Of a stretch of 64,000 bases of DNA, positions 17,515 to 25,627 are shown piece after piece. Every line of letters begins with the position of its first letter. Within the stretch, counting starts at the first letter, position 1. The notes under the pieces were generated by a model. It was not told the origin of the DNA and did not search any database. It saw only the letters and a list, made by a program, of their open reading frames with translations. This DNA is from an uncultured Clostridia bacterium (lineage in GTDB: Bacteria; Bacillota; Clostridia; TANB77; CAG-508): assembly GCA_948976265.1 (NCBI GenBank), contig CARFUA010000007.1:1-64000 (forward strand). Direction: 5' to 3'. The position numbers and the translations under genes are program-made.

Positions 17515-19275
17515 ATGTTTAAAATCAAATTAGGTGGCGGAAAGACAACTGATGTGGAGCAAAGTATGTATTGGCATACCACTTCTCATATTTTAGCACA
17601 AGCTGTAAAACGCTTATTTCCAAAAGCAAAGTTAGCCATTGGTCCAGCGATTGAAAATGGATTTTATTATGATTTCGATGTCGAAAAACCGTTTTCAGAA
17701 GAGGATTTGGCAAAATTAGAAGAGGAAATGAAAAAAATTATCAAAGAAAATTGTGATCTTGAAAGATTTGAACTTCCAAGAGAAGAAGCAATCAAGCTAA
17801 TGAAAGAGAGAAAAGAACCTTACAAAGTAGAATTAATTGAAGATTTATCAGATGGAGAAGTGATTTCTTTTTATAAACAGGGCGATTTCACAGACCTTTG
17901 TAGAGGTCCACATTTGCCATCGACTGGATGCGTGAAAGCAATAAAATTATTATCGTCTTCTGGAGCATATTGGAGAGGTGATGAGCATAATAAAATGCTA
18001 CAAAGAATTTATGGAATCTCGTTTCCAAAGGCAAGTGAGTTGGAAGAATATTTGAATATGATAGAAGAAGCTAAGAAACGAGATCATAGAAAATTAGGAA
18101 AAGAATTGGATTTATTTTTCTTTGATGAAACAGCACCAGGAATGGCTTATTGGATGCCAAAAGGCTTTAAAATGATGAATATATTAATTGATTTTTGGAG
18201 AAAAGAACATGAAAAACGAGGATATTTAGAATTTTCTGGACCACAATTAAACAATAGCGATTTATGGAAAACTTCAGGTCATTGGGAGCACTATAAAGAA
18301 GATATGTTTGTTTTAACTGATTCAGATGGAAAAGAGCAAGCATTAAAACCAATGAATTGTCCCAATGCAATCAAAATATTTGCTTCAAAATTAAGGAGTT
18401 ATAAGGATTTACCTTTGCGTTTTAATGATATTGATGTTATTCATAGAAATGAAAAATCAGGACAATTAAATGGTTTGTTCAGAGTGAGAATGTTCCGACA
18501 AGATGATGCTCATAATTTCATTACAGAAGAGCAAATTGGTAATGAAATAAAAGATATTATTGAAATTGCAAAACAGTTATATGGCGTTTTTGGATTAGAT
18601 TTCAAAATTACTTTGTCAACAAGACCAGATGATTTTATGGGGGAATTAGAAGTTTGGAATCAAGCAGAAAGTGATTTAAGAACTGTTTTGGATGAAATAT
18701 GTGGAGTTGGAGAATATGATGTTAATGAAGGAGATGGCGCTTTTTATGGACCAAAGATTGATATTCAAATGAAAGACTGTTTAGGAAGAAAATGGCAAAT
18801 GGGAACTATTCAATTAGATTTTCAATTACCACAAAGATTCAATCTTCATTATATTGATTCAAATGGAGATAAAAAAGTCCCTGTACTTGTTCACAGAGCA
18901 ATATTTGGTTCATTTGACCGTTTCATTGGAATTATTACTGAACATTTTGCAGGAGCTTTTCCAACTTGGCTTGCGCCAGTTCAAGTAAAAGTGATGCCAA
19001 TTTCAGATAACCAATTAAATTACGCTAAAGAAGTTGTAGGAAAATTGAAAGCAGAAGGAATTCGAGTAGAATTAGATGACAGGCAAGAAAAAATTGGTTA
19101 CAAAATTCGTGAAGCACAACTCCAAAAAATTCCGTATATGTTAATTCTAGGGGAAAAAGAAGTAGAAGCTGAAAGTCTAGGCGTTCGTTCTAGAAAAGAA
19201 GGCGATATGGGCGCAATGAAAATGACAGAATTTATCGAAAAAATAAAAGATGAAATTGAAAATTATATAAGATAA
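17515..19275 (+). CDS. thrS: Threonyl-tRNA synthetase without the TGS domain
   Basis: Class II synthetase charging tRNA-Thr. 586 residues from ATG 17515 (AAGGAGG upstream); an upstream in-frame TTG lies inside the T-box. It begins almost directly with the editing domain: HTTSHILAQAV (first zinc/editing histidines) and CRGPHLPSTG. The N-terminal TGS domain of long ThrRS is missing, a length variant also known in other Firmicutes. Catalytic core: GFKMMNILIDFWR, MNCPNA, motif 2 RNEKSGQLNGLFRVRMFRQ, motif 3 LVHRAIFGSFDRFIG. The anticodon-binding domain follows. Controlled by the T-box. Confidence 0.96.
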   Translation: MFKIKLGGGKTTDVEQSMYWHTTSHILAQAVKRLFPKAKLAIGPAIENGFYYDFDVEKPFSEEDLAKLEEEMKKIIKENCDLERFELPREEAIKLMKERKEPYKVELIEDLSDGEVISFYKQGDFTDLCRGPHLPSTGCVKAIKLLSSSGAYWRGDEHNKMLQRIYGISFPKASELEEYLNMIEEAKKRDHRKLGKELDLFFFDETAPGMAYWMPKGFKMMNILIDFWRKEHEKRGYLEFSGPQLNNSDLWKTSGHWEHYKEDMFVLTDSDGKEQALKPMNCPNAIKIFASKLRSYKDLPLRFNDIDVIHRNEKSGQLNGLFRVRMFRQDDAHNFITEEQIGNEIKDIIEIAKQLYGVFGLDFKITLSTRPDDFMGELEVWNQAESDLRTVLDEICGVGEYDVNEGDGAFYGPKIDIQMKDCLGRKWQMGTIQLDFQLPQRFNLHYIDSNGDKKVPVLVHRAIFGSFDRFIGIITEHFAGAFPTWLAPVQVKVMPISDNQLNYAKEVVGKLKAEGIRVELDDRQEKIGYKIREAQLQKIPYMLILGEKEVEAESLGVRSRKEGDMGAMKMTEFIEKIKDEIENYIR

Positions 19276-19295
19276 TAGTTTTAAATTTTAAGCAT

Positions 19296-19350
19296 ACTCC
19301 TTAAAATAGAACATACCATTAAAGTATGGAATCATTTTAAGGAGTTTTTT
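19296..19350 (+). terminator. thrS terminator containing the ribosome-binding site of the next gene
   Basis: The 12-bp stem ACTCCTTAAAAT (19296-19307) / ATTTTAAGGAGT (19334-19345), with an inner CATAC/GTATG hairpin, is followed by TTTTT. The AAGGAG in the 3' arm is the only ribosome-binding site for ATG 19351. Confidence 0.85.
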
Positions 19351-20112
19351 ATGTGTGTTATTAATTTAGGAAAGTATAAAAAAGTATTGAAAGGAATAAC
19401 AATTGTTTTAATATTTAGTTGTTTTTCTATTTTTGCCATTTCAAAAACGTTTGCTATGCAACATTATTATAATGTTGATTTTTCAACCGGATTTGTTACG
19501 GCAACCACTTTGAATGTCAGAAGTGGACCGGGGACGGAATATCCAGTTATTGCAACGGTTAGGAAGAATGAATATATTCGTGTTTTTGCAGGAATTGGAA
19601 ATTGGTATATTGTGCAAGTAGAAGGGGATTATATTGGAGCAGTTAGCCAAAAATATATCAAACCAATTTATCCCAATTCCAACAACACAACAAACTCAAA
19701 ACCAAAGCCAGAAGAAACAACAGCAAATCTTACAGCAGATGAACAAGAGGTTTTTAATCTCATCAATCAGCAGAGGGCAAACAATGGATTATCGGCTTTA
19801 AAAATTGACAACGAAGTACAAAAAGTGGCGAAAATAAAAGCGCAAGATATGGTAACTGGCAATTATTTTTCACACAATTCACCAACATATGGCTCACCAT
19901 TTGATATGCTGAAAAGTTTTAAAGTGTCTTACCAAACAGCAGCTGAAAATATTGCAGGGAATTCAAGTAACAGTGCTGCTGTTACGGCTTGGATGAATTC
20001 GGCTGGGCATAAAGCAAATATTTTAAATGGTGCTTACAATTATACTGGAATTGGTGTGGTGAATAGTCCAACCTATGGAAAAGTTTATGTGCAGATGTTT
20101 GTTGGGAAATAA
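19351..20112 (+). CDS. Secreted SH3b and CAP (SCP/YkwD) domain protein
   Basis: 253 residues. Signal peptide 1-36 (ITIVLIFSCFSIFAIS...FAM). An SH3b bacterial domain follows (about 48-105: TATTLNVRSGPGTEYPVIA), a Thr/Asn/Pro-rich linker, then a CAP domain (about 128-253) with VFNLINQQRANNGLSALK, YFSHNSPTYGSPFD, AAENIAGN and AWMNSAGHKANILN. Such proteins are secreted and often sit in the wall or spore coat. SH3b suggests peptidoglycan binding. The CAP domain's activity is unknown. Its ribosome-binding site is inside the thrS terminator. Confidence 0.9.
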   Translation: MCVINLGKYKKVLKGITIVLIFSCFSIFAISKTFAMQHYYNVDFSTGFVTATTLNVRSGPGTEYPVIATVRKNEYIRVFAGIGNWYIVQVEGDYIGAVSQKYIKPIYPNSNNTTNSKPKPEETTANLTADEQEVFNLINQQRANNGLSALKIDNEVQKVAKIKAQDMVTGNYFSHNSPTYGSPFDMLKSFKVSYQTAAENIAGNSSNSAAVTAWMNSAGHKANILNGAYNYTGIGVVNSPTYGKVYVQMFVGK

Positions 20113-20138
20113 AAAATTTAATTTTTTTAGAAAATGTC

Positions 20139-20167
20139 TTGACAAAACTTTAAAAATAAATTATAAT
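20139..20167 (+). promoter_or_regulatory. Promoter of the structured leader region
   Basis: TTGACA (20139-20144), 17-base spacer, TATAAT (20162-20167). Confidence 0.8.
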
Positions 20168-20173
20168 AAATTT

Positions 20174-20492
20174 GTAACTGTCAACAAGACAAATGGAGGA
20201 CTGAAATATGGTATATTATCAGATTCGGGCACCGGATTAGGCTAAGTTTCTTGTCAAAAAAACTAAATATAGCAAGCCTGATTCCATTGTGGTGAAAGAG
20301 GTAGGTTATCCTACCTCTTTCACTTATTAATTGTAAGGAACTTATATGATATTATTACACAAAAGAGATAAGGGATTCATTAAAAGCGTGAGAGGGGGAG
20401 AAACGCTCTTTACGACGCTAACCTTTTTCACCACAATGAAATTCCTTAGAAGGAAGGTAGGACACATTTTTTTAAGTGTCCTTTCTTTTTTT
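20174..20492 (+). ncRNA. Candidate structured RNA with an embedded mini-ORF
   Basis: From the promoter at 20139 to the terminator AGGACAC/GTGTCCT plus T-run at 20459-20492. It contains GGATTAGGCT / AGCCTGATTCC (20234-20285), a perfect 14-bp hairpin GTGAAAGAGGTAGG-TTAT-CCTACCTCTTTCAC, an AGCGT/ACGCT hairpin, and a 12-base long-range complement (ATTGTGGTGAAA near 20287 with TTTCACCACAAT near 20427). No known family recognised. fba has its own promoter further down, so this looks like an independent unit. Confidence 0.5.
20208..20240 (+). CDS. Ten-residue leader-like ORF (MVYYQIRAPD)
   Basis: GGAGGA at 20195-20200, 7 bases before the ATG, makes translation likely. The TAG stop lies in the stem GGATTAGGCT, so ribosome position could alter folding. 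The C-terminal RAP-D recalls RAPP/RAPG-type arrest peptides but is not the same motif. Function unknown. Confidence 0.45.
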   Translation: MVYYQIRAPD

Positions 20493-20511
20493 ATATTTCT
20501 TCCAATTTCAC

Positions 20512-20540
20512 TTGACATTCTCCGAATAACAACATACAAT
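20512..20540 (+). promoter_or_regulatory. Promoter of fba
   Basis: TTGACA (20512-20517), 17-base spacer, TACAAT (20535-20540). Confidence 0.8.
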
Positions 20541-20574
20541 AAAAGCAATAATAATGATAAAGGAGGATAAAAAT

Positions 20575-21504
20575 ATGCCACTTGTAACAACAAAAGAAAT
20601 GTTTGAAAAATCAATAAAGGAGCACTTTGCAATTGGTGCATTTAATATTAATAATATGGAGTTCATTCAAGCCATTACAGAGGCTGCTGATGAAGCAAAA
20701 TCGCCTGTTATTTTGCAAGTTTCTTCAGGTGCCATTAAATATGCTAAAATGAATTATTTGATTAAAATGGTGGAAGCTGCTGTGAAAGAAACCAATATTC
20801 CTATTGCACTTCATTTAGACCATGGACCAGATTTCGAAACTTGTAAAATGTGTATTGATAGCGGTTTTACATCGGTTATGATTGACGGTTCAAAATATGA
20901 TTTTGAGGAGAATGTTGCTATCACGAAAAAAGTTGTAGAATATGCACATAGTAAAGGGGTTGTTGTAGAAGCAGAACTTGGAAAATTAGCAGGAGTTGAA
21001 GACGATGTTAATGTTTCAGAAGATGATGCGCGTTATACAGACCCTGACCAAGCCAAAGAATTTGTCGAAAGAACAGGTTGCGATTCTTTAGCCATTGCTA
21101 TTGGAACTAGTCATGGTGCTTATAAATTTAAGGGAGATGCCAAATTAAGATTTGACATTTTGGCAAAAATCAAAGAACAATTGCCTGATACACCAATTGT
21201 TTTACATGGCGCTTCTTCTGTTGTACCAGAGTTAGTAGAAATGTGCAATCAAAATGGTGGAGATATTCCAGGTGCTAAAGGTTGCCCAGATGAAATGTTA
21301 AAACAAGCAGGGGAAACAGGCGTTTCAAAAATCAATGTCGATACTGATTTGAGATTAGCAATGACAGCTCAAGTAAGACGTGTATTTAAAGAGGAACCAT
21401 CTGTTTTTGACCCACGTAAATATTTAGGAGCGGCACGTGACGAAATCAAAAAAACGGTTGCCCATAAAATCACAGATGTGTTCTGTTCCGCTAATAAAGC
21501 GTAA
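20575..21504 (+). CDS. fba: Class II fructose-bisphosphate aldolase
   Basis: Zinc-dependent glycolytic aldolase cleaving fructose-1,6-bisphosphate. 309 residues from ATG 20575 (MPLVTTKEMF), with AAGGAGG upstream; an ATG at 20554 precedes that site. Motifs: GAFNINNMEFIQAI, PIALHLDHGPDFETCK (catalytic Asp and zinc His), GFTSVMIDGS, VEAELGKLAGVED, IGTSHGAYKF, LHGASSVVPE and KINVDTDLRLAM. Alone in its transcript as far as can be seen. Confidence 0.96.
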   Translation: MPLVTTKEMFEKSIKEHFAIGAFNINNMEFIQAITEAADEAKSPVILQVSSGAIKYAKMNYLIKMVEAAVKETNIPIALHLDHGPDFETCKMCIDSGFTSVMIDGSKYDFEENVAITKKVVEYAHSKGVVVEAELGKLAGVEDDVNVSEDDARYTDPDQAKEFVERTGCDSLAIAIGTSHGAYKFKGDAKLRFDILAKIKEQLPDTPIVLHGASSVVPELVEMCNQNGGDIPGAKGCPDEMLKQAGETGVSKINVDTDLRLAMTAQVRRVFKEEPSVFDPRKYLGAARDEIKKTVAHKITDVFCSANKA

Positions 21505-21541
21505 ATGTAGAATAATGTCGAGAAAAAGAAATGGAAATTTA

Positions 21542-21570
21542 TTGACATAATGACAAAATGATGCTATAAT
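21542..21570 (+). promoter_or_regulatory. Promoter of the putative antitoxin RNA
   Basis: TTGACA (21542-21547), 17-base spacer, TATAAT (21565-21570). Confidence 0.8.
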
Positions 21571-21576
21571 CATTTT

Positions 21577-21640
21577 AGCGAAAGCAAAAAGGTGCATAAA
21601 TCATCAAAAAAAGCCAGAAGAGGTGGTCTTCTGGCTTTTT
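21577..21640 (+). ncRNA. Putative antisense regulatory RNA (RNAII-like)
   Basis: A short transcript from the promoter at 21542 to the bidirectional terminator. It contains AAAAGGTGCATAAATCATC (21587-21605), which matches in the same orientation AAAAGGTGCAATAAAATCACC at 21701-21721. It is therefore complementary to the translation start region of the minus-strand peptide gene. This is the layout of par/Fst type I systems. Confidence 0.55.
21604..21640. terminator. Bidirectional terminator shared by the toxin-like and antisense transcripts
   Basis: The 11-bp stem AAGCCAGAAGA / TCTTCTGGCTT with a 5-base loop has T-runs on both strands. Confidence 0.88.
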
Positions 21641-21648
21641 GTTGTCTG

Positions 21649-21723
21649 CTATTTCATTAAAGCAAGTATTGCAATAATAATCATAGCAACGACTCTTATG
21701 AAAAGGTGCAATAAAATCACCAC
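21649..21723 (-). CDS. Tiny hydrophobic peptide, type I toxin-like
   Basis: 24 residues from GTG 21723 (a GTG at 21720 or a TTG at 21711 is also possible): a short N-terminus, then FIRVVAMIIIAILALMK, one membrane-spanning stretch ending in lysine. GGAAGGTG overlaps the start. Own promoter at 21769-21798 and a shared terminator. Size, hydrophobicity and the convergent antisense RNA fit a membrane-acting type I toxin. No family match could be tested. Confidence 0.55.
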   Translation of the reverse strand: MVILLHLFIRVVAMIIIAILALMK

Positions 21724-21768
21724 CTTCCTGCCTTAGAATAATTTATGTATGACAAAAAAGGCAAAATA

Positions 21769-21798
21769 ATTATACTACATACGTAAAAGAAAAGTCAA
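21769..21798 (-). promoter_or_regulatory. Promoter of the toxin-like transcript
   Basis: TTGACT (21798-21793), 18-base spacer, TATAAT (21774-21769). Confidence 0.78.
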
Positions 21799-21822
21799 TA
21801 CTCTATTTTAGAAAAATTGCAA

Positions 21823-23481
21823 TTATTTTACAATCATAGTTTTATAGTGTGTATAAATCACTAATCCAGGCTTTGCGCCAGGTGATTTTTTGACATATTT
21901 GGCTAAGCAAAAGTCGACAGGAACATTGGAACTAAATTTTCCTTTGCTATTTTCCTTAGCAAGTGTAGCACAAGCTAACAGGACATTTTCTGGAATGTCA
22001 AGATTTTCCGGATTACGAAGAAGGACATGACTGCCATGTATTTTTTGCGTATGAAACCAAATATCTTGCTTGTTGGCAAATTTTAAACTTAAATAATCAT
22101 TTTGCACGTTATTTTTTCCAACATAGACGGTAAATCCATCGACCAAAACACTTTGCAAAGCGATTTCTTTCGAATTCTTTTTGGAAGGTCCCTTATTTTT
22201 TTGCTTTTTCAACACTTCTTTTTTCGTAATAATATTTTCCGATATTTCAGAATATACATCTGCAATATCTTCCACAGATTTGGCATTTTCTAAAGAAAAA
22301 ACAATGCTTTCAATATAATCCAATTCTTTTTCAGTTTCTTTTTTTTGTTCTGTGACAATGTGAAGTGCGTTTTTTAGTTTGTTATATTTTTTAAAATATT
22401 TCTCAATATTTTTTTGGATATTAATTTTTTGGTCAAGCGGAATGGTAAGTGGTGAGTTGTTATCGTAATAATTTTGTAAAGTGATTTGTGATAAATTCTC
22501 ATGCGAATTGATGTTATAAAGATTGGCAGTTAGAAGTTCACCATATATTTTATAGGTATCCATAGAATCACACTCTCGCAATTTTTCTTGGATATTTTGT
22601 AGCTTTTTATAGACTTTTTTTAGATTTCCTGAAACAATACGAAGTAAATTGTTTCGAGAAGAGATAAAAATGGATGTTTGTTCTTTTTCGAAATAGATTT
22701 GGTCTAAAGCTTCATTAATAGAAATTGTAGCATCCATTAAAGTAATCGCATAATCATTGTCATTTTCTTGTACAGTTATCTGATTTGTTCCAAAACAAGC
22801 GAAAAGGGAATGGAGCCAATGGTATAGTTTTTCCAAATCAGAAGGTGAATAATGAATCGGATGAATGGATAACTTGTCTAAAGTGTAGTTTACAAAGGTT
22901 TTGCTAAAACCAATCCAAGTGTTTGGTAAAATGATTGATAAATTTTGCCCGTTTACTAGTTTTTTAAATTCGGTTACATTTTCTAATGCCATAAAACTTT
23001 GTTTCGTAATTTTGGCATATTCAAATGGATGCGCTGGAAGACTATTTTCGAAATGTTTAAGAGAATCCAAAATGATGTTATTTTCATTTGTTAAAATAAT
23101 ATTGCTTTGTCTACTCATGATTTGGATGAAAAGTTTGCGAATCACCAAATCATTTAATTCATTGTAACAGGCAAATTTGATTTGTACAGTTCGCTCTAAA
23201 TCGTAATTGGAAATGTCAATGATTTTTCCGCCGATTAAATATTTTCTAAGAAGCATACAAAAATTGGGTGCATTTTGGGGATTGGGTTTTGGATGATTTG
23301 TTAAATGAATTCGACAATAATCTGGATTAGCTGATAGGAGTAGGGTATAATTTGTTTTATGATAAATATTTAAAATAATTTCATGTTTTGTGGGTTGAAA
23401 AACCTTATTAATTTTTCCACCAATTAAACATTGCTGTAATTCTGAAATGACAGCTTTTGTGGTTATTCCATCGAATGCCAT
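21823..23481 (-). CDS. rqcH: Ribosome quality control protein RqcH (NFACT family)
   Basis: Binds stalled 50S-peptidyl-tRNA and directs C-terminal alanine tailing; also described as fibronectin-binding protein A. 552 residues from ATG 23481 (MAFDGITTKAVISEL), six bases after AAAGGAG. NFACT-N (1-190), a helix-hairpin-helix-like middle, a long coiled coil (about 340-430), then NFACT-R (about 435-552) with VYVGKNNVQNDYLSLKFA, DIWFHTQKIHGSHVLLRN and DFCLAKYVKKSPGAKPG. Monocistronic, separated from tRNA-Leu by a terminator. Confidence 0.95.
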   Translation of the reverse strand: MAFDGITTKAVISELQQCLIGGKINKVFQPTKHEIILNIYHKTNYTLLLSANPDYCRIHLTNHPKPNPQNAPNFCMLLRKYLIGGKIIDISNYDLERTVQIKFACYNELNDLVIRKLFIQIMSRQSNIILTNENNIILDSLKHFENSLPAHPFEYAKITKQSFMALENVTEFKKLVNGQNLSIILPNTWIGFSKTFVNYTLDKLSIHPIHYSPSDLEKLYHWLHSLFACFGTNQITVQENDNDYAITLMDATISINEALDQIYFEKEQTSIFISSRNNLLRIVSGNLKKVYKKLQNIQEKLRECDSMDTYKIYGELLTANLYNINSHENLSQITLQNYYDNNSPLTIPLDQKINIQKNIEKYFKKYNKLKNALHIVTEQKKETEKELDYIESIVFSLENAKSVEDIADVYSEISENIITKKEVLKKQKNKGPSKKNSKEIALQSVLVDGFTVYVGKNNVQNDYLSLKFANKQDIWFHTQKIHGSHVLLRNPENLDIPENVLLACATLAKENSKGKFSSNVPVDFCLAKYVKKSPGAKPGLVIYTHYKTMIVK

Positions 23482-23552
23482 GCGCATCTCCTTTCAATTT
23501 TGTTTGTGTGTTTTAGTATTATACTATAATTTTACGTAAAATTCAATTGGTA

Positions 23553-23590
23553 TATAAAAAAACATTGAACTTTATGGTTCAATGTTTTTT
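23553..23590 (-). terminator. Terminator of tRNA-Leu
   Basis: AACATTGAAC / GTTCAATGTT (10 bp, 6-base loop) followed by a T-run on the minus strand. Confidence 0.85.
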
Positions 23591-23673
23591 TGGTGCTGAT
23601 GGTCGGACTCGAACCGACATGGTTTCCCGCAGCATTTTGAGTGCTGTGCGTCTGCCAATTTCGCCACATCAGC
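23591..23673 (-). tRNA. tRNA-Leu, anticodon CAA
   Basis: 83 bases with encoded CCA. Acceptor GCTGATG / CATCAGC, anticodon arm CAGCA-CTCAAAA-TGCTG giving anticodon CAA (reads TTG), a long variable arm of the leucine type (CGGGAAACCAT), T arm GTCGG-TTCGAGT-CCGAC. Confidence 0.95.
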
Positions 23674-23700
23674 ATGATTTAAAATTCAAACGTCTTCTTT

Positions 23701-23729
23701 ATCTTAACACAAATTTTTTTACTTGTCTA
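23701..23729 (-). promoter_or_regulatory. Promoter of tRNA-Leu
   Basis: TAGACA (23729-23724), 17-base spacer, TAAGAT (23706-23701). Confidence 0.65.
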
Positions 23730-23864
23730 TATTTTTTTGATATTTTTTTGAATTATTTTTATTTTTTATAAATCATCAAATTAAATCTGGAAATGCCGCT
23801 GGATTTTTCTCTTGTAAAATCTCAAACTTTATGATATGCTATTTTTTAACAGGAGGCAAACCAA

Positions 23865-24531
23865 ATGTACAAAATCACAATTGTGGAAGATGATAATGAA
23901 ATTCGTGAAGAATTAAAAATATTATTGCAAAATAGTGGCTATGAAGTGAATTTTGGTGAATTTTGAAAATGTAGAACAACAAATTTTCAAAACGGAGGCT
24001 CATTTAATTTTGTTAGATGTCAATTTGCCTTATGAAAATGGTTATGAAATTTGTAGTAAAATAAGGCTTAAATCAAAAGTCCCAATTATTTTTGTCACCA
24101 GCAAAAATCAATCGATGGATGAATTAAATGGTATTTTGCGTGGGGGCGATGATTATATCGAAAAACCCTATCATGTTCCCATTCTTTTAGCGAGAATTCA
24201 AACTTTATTAAATCGTGTATATTCGGATAAAGCAACAGAAAGTATCTTAACCTATAAAGGAATCACTTTGGACCTTTTACGCTCTGAAATAAAGTACGAA
24301 AATCAGGAAACCGAACTAACAAAAACAGAATTGAAAACACTTTATTATTTATTCAAACATACCGACCAAATTATTGCCAGAATGGACCTAATTGATTATT
24401 TATGGGACCATGAAATTTATGCCGATGACAATAGTTTAAGCGTGATAATTACACGAATTCGAGAAAAGTTGAAAGAAATCGGAGTTGAAAATATCATTGA
24501 AACAAAGAGGGGACAAGGATATAAACTATGA
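23865..24531 (+). pseudogene. BceR-like OmpR-family response regulator, reading frame needs a +1 shift
   Basis: From ATG 23865 (AGGAGG upstream) the receiver starts MYKITIVEDDNEIREEL but hits TGA at 23964-23966. The +1 frame continues FENVEQQIFKTEAHLILLDVNLP with the phospho-acceptor Asp, then an OmpR-type winged helix ending IIETKRGQGYKL. Total about 221 residues when joined, a normal length. The junction is GGT-GAA-TTT-TGA-A: UUU can slip +1 onto UUU and read GAA, with an SD-like GGTGA just upstream, resembling the prfB site. A tandem 10-base repeat GTGAATTTTG (23946-23965) spans it. Either programmed frameshifting or a one-base indel. Partner kinase overlaps by 4 bases. Confidence 0.8.
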
Positions 24532-25541
24532 AATTTACAAAATATGTGAAAGACAATATAAATATATTACTAGGATTTATTCTGTATTGCTTAATCATAC
24601 TTGCTTATATGAAAGCCATGAAAATAGCTAAAAATGCAATTCTAATTATAATGGTATTGGCAGGTAGTTTTTTTATATTTGGATTTGTCGTTTGCTATTG
24701 GAAAAAGAATCGATATTTGCGAGAAATCCAAAAAATTCAGGCGCATTTGCCAGAAAAATATTTAATTTCTGAAGTCATGGAAAAGCCAAAAACTGGAGAA
24801 GAATTGGCGTATTTTCGTATTTTACAAAAAGCAAATAAATCCATGCTTGAAAATGTAATGAAAGCCAGAACTGCGCAAAAGTCATATCAAGAATACATTG
24901 AAAGTTGGGTACATGAAATAAAAATTCCAATTACATCTGTTAAATTGTTATGTGAAAATCATAAATCAGAAGTAACACGAAAAATAGAAGATGAAATCGA
25001 AGAAATCTACAATTATGTCGAACAAGCTTTATTTTATGCAAGACTGGATCAAGTTTCAAATGATTTTATGATACGAGAAGTCAATTTGGGGGAAATTATA
25101 AAAAATGTGCTTGCTAGAAATAAAAAAATGATGATTCAAAATCAAATGAAAGTAGAAATCAAAGATTACAAAATAACAGCTTATACCGATGAAAAATGGT
25201 TGGAATTTATTTTAAATCAAATTATGATAAATAGTGTTCAATATAAATCTCAAAAAAATCCAGAAATAAATATTGAAATAAAAGAATGCAAGGAAAATGT
25301 GAAATTATCTGTAAAGGACAATGGAATTGGTGTCAAAGCAAGTGAGATTGAACGAATCTTTGAAAAAGGGTTTACAGGAACCAATGGTAGAAGACAGAAA
25401 AAATCAACTGGAATGGGGCTCTATTTATGCAAAAGATTATGCCAAGAATTAGACATGGAAATTGAGGCAGAAAGCAAAGAAAATGAGTATATGAAAATAA
25501 CAATCATGATTCCCAAAAATGAGAAAATAAATAAACCATAA
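24528..25541 (+). CDS. BceS-like intramembrane-sensing histidine kinase
   Basis: 337 residues, overlapping the regulator gene by ATGA. Two membrane helices lie close together (about 10-30 and 36-57) with almost no extracellular loop, as in BceS-type kinases that sense through their transporter rather than directly. The dimerisation helix carries the phospho-acceptor histidine in SWVHEIKIPITSVKLL. The ATPase domain has NQIMINSVQYK (N box), VKDNGIGVKASEIERIFEKGF and STGMGLYLCKRLC (G boxes). Context: ABC transporter genes follow. Confidence 0.9.
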   Translation: MKFTKYVKDNINILLGFILYCLIILAYMKAMKIAKNAILIIMVLAGSFFIFGFVVCYWKKNRYLREIQKIQAHLPEKYLISEVMEKPKTGEELAYFRILQKANKSMLENVMKARTAQKSYQEYIESWVHEIKIPITSVKLLCENHKSEVTRKIEDEIEEIYNYVEQALFYARLDQVSNDFMIREVNLGEIIKNVLARNKKMMIQNQMKVEIKDYKITAYTDEKWLEFILNQIMINSVQYKSQKNPEINIEIKECKENVKLSVKDNGIGVKASEIERIFEKGFTGTNGRRQKKSTGMGLYLCKRLCQELDMEIEAESKENEYMKITIMIPKNEKINKP

Positions 25542-25542
25542 A

Positions 25543-25587
25543 AAACAACCGCGTGCCACGAAATTGCATGAAGCACGTGGTTTGTTG
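25543..25587 (+). terminator. Hairpin after the histidine kinase gene
   Basis: AACAACCGCGTGC pairs with GCACGTGGTTTGTT (one bulge, one G-T); the T-tract is weak. Confidence 0.5.
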
Positions 25588-25605
25588 TTGACATAATTAA
25601 ACACC

Positions 25606-25627
25606 AATCTTACAAAACTGTAAGATT
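25606..25627. promoter_or_regulatory. BceR-type operator upstream of the ABC transporter genes
   Basis: The perfect palindrome AATCTTAC-AAAACT-GTAAGATT contains TTACA-N4-TGTAA (25610-25623), which agrees with the TnACA-N4-TGTAA consensus reported for BceR-like regulators. It lies about 93 bases before the transporter start, where activation by the adjacent regulator is expected. Confidence 0.75.

Noticed and set aside
20346..20570. A 74-codon ORF (MILLHKRDKG...) with a possible ribosome-binding site.
   Set aside because: It contains an intrinsic terminator and the fba promoter and ribosome-binding site inside, and shows no recognisable domain.
23946..23965. Explaining the regulator break by accidental duplication of GTGAATTTTG.
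   Set aside because: Removing one copy restores the frame but makes the loop before the phospho-acceptor strand about four residues too short; a +1 shift at TTT-TGA fits better. Not fully excluded.
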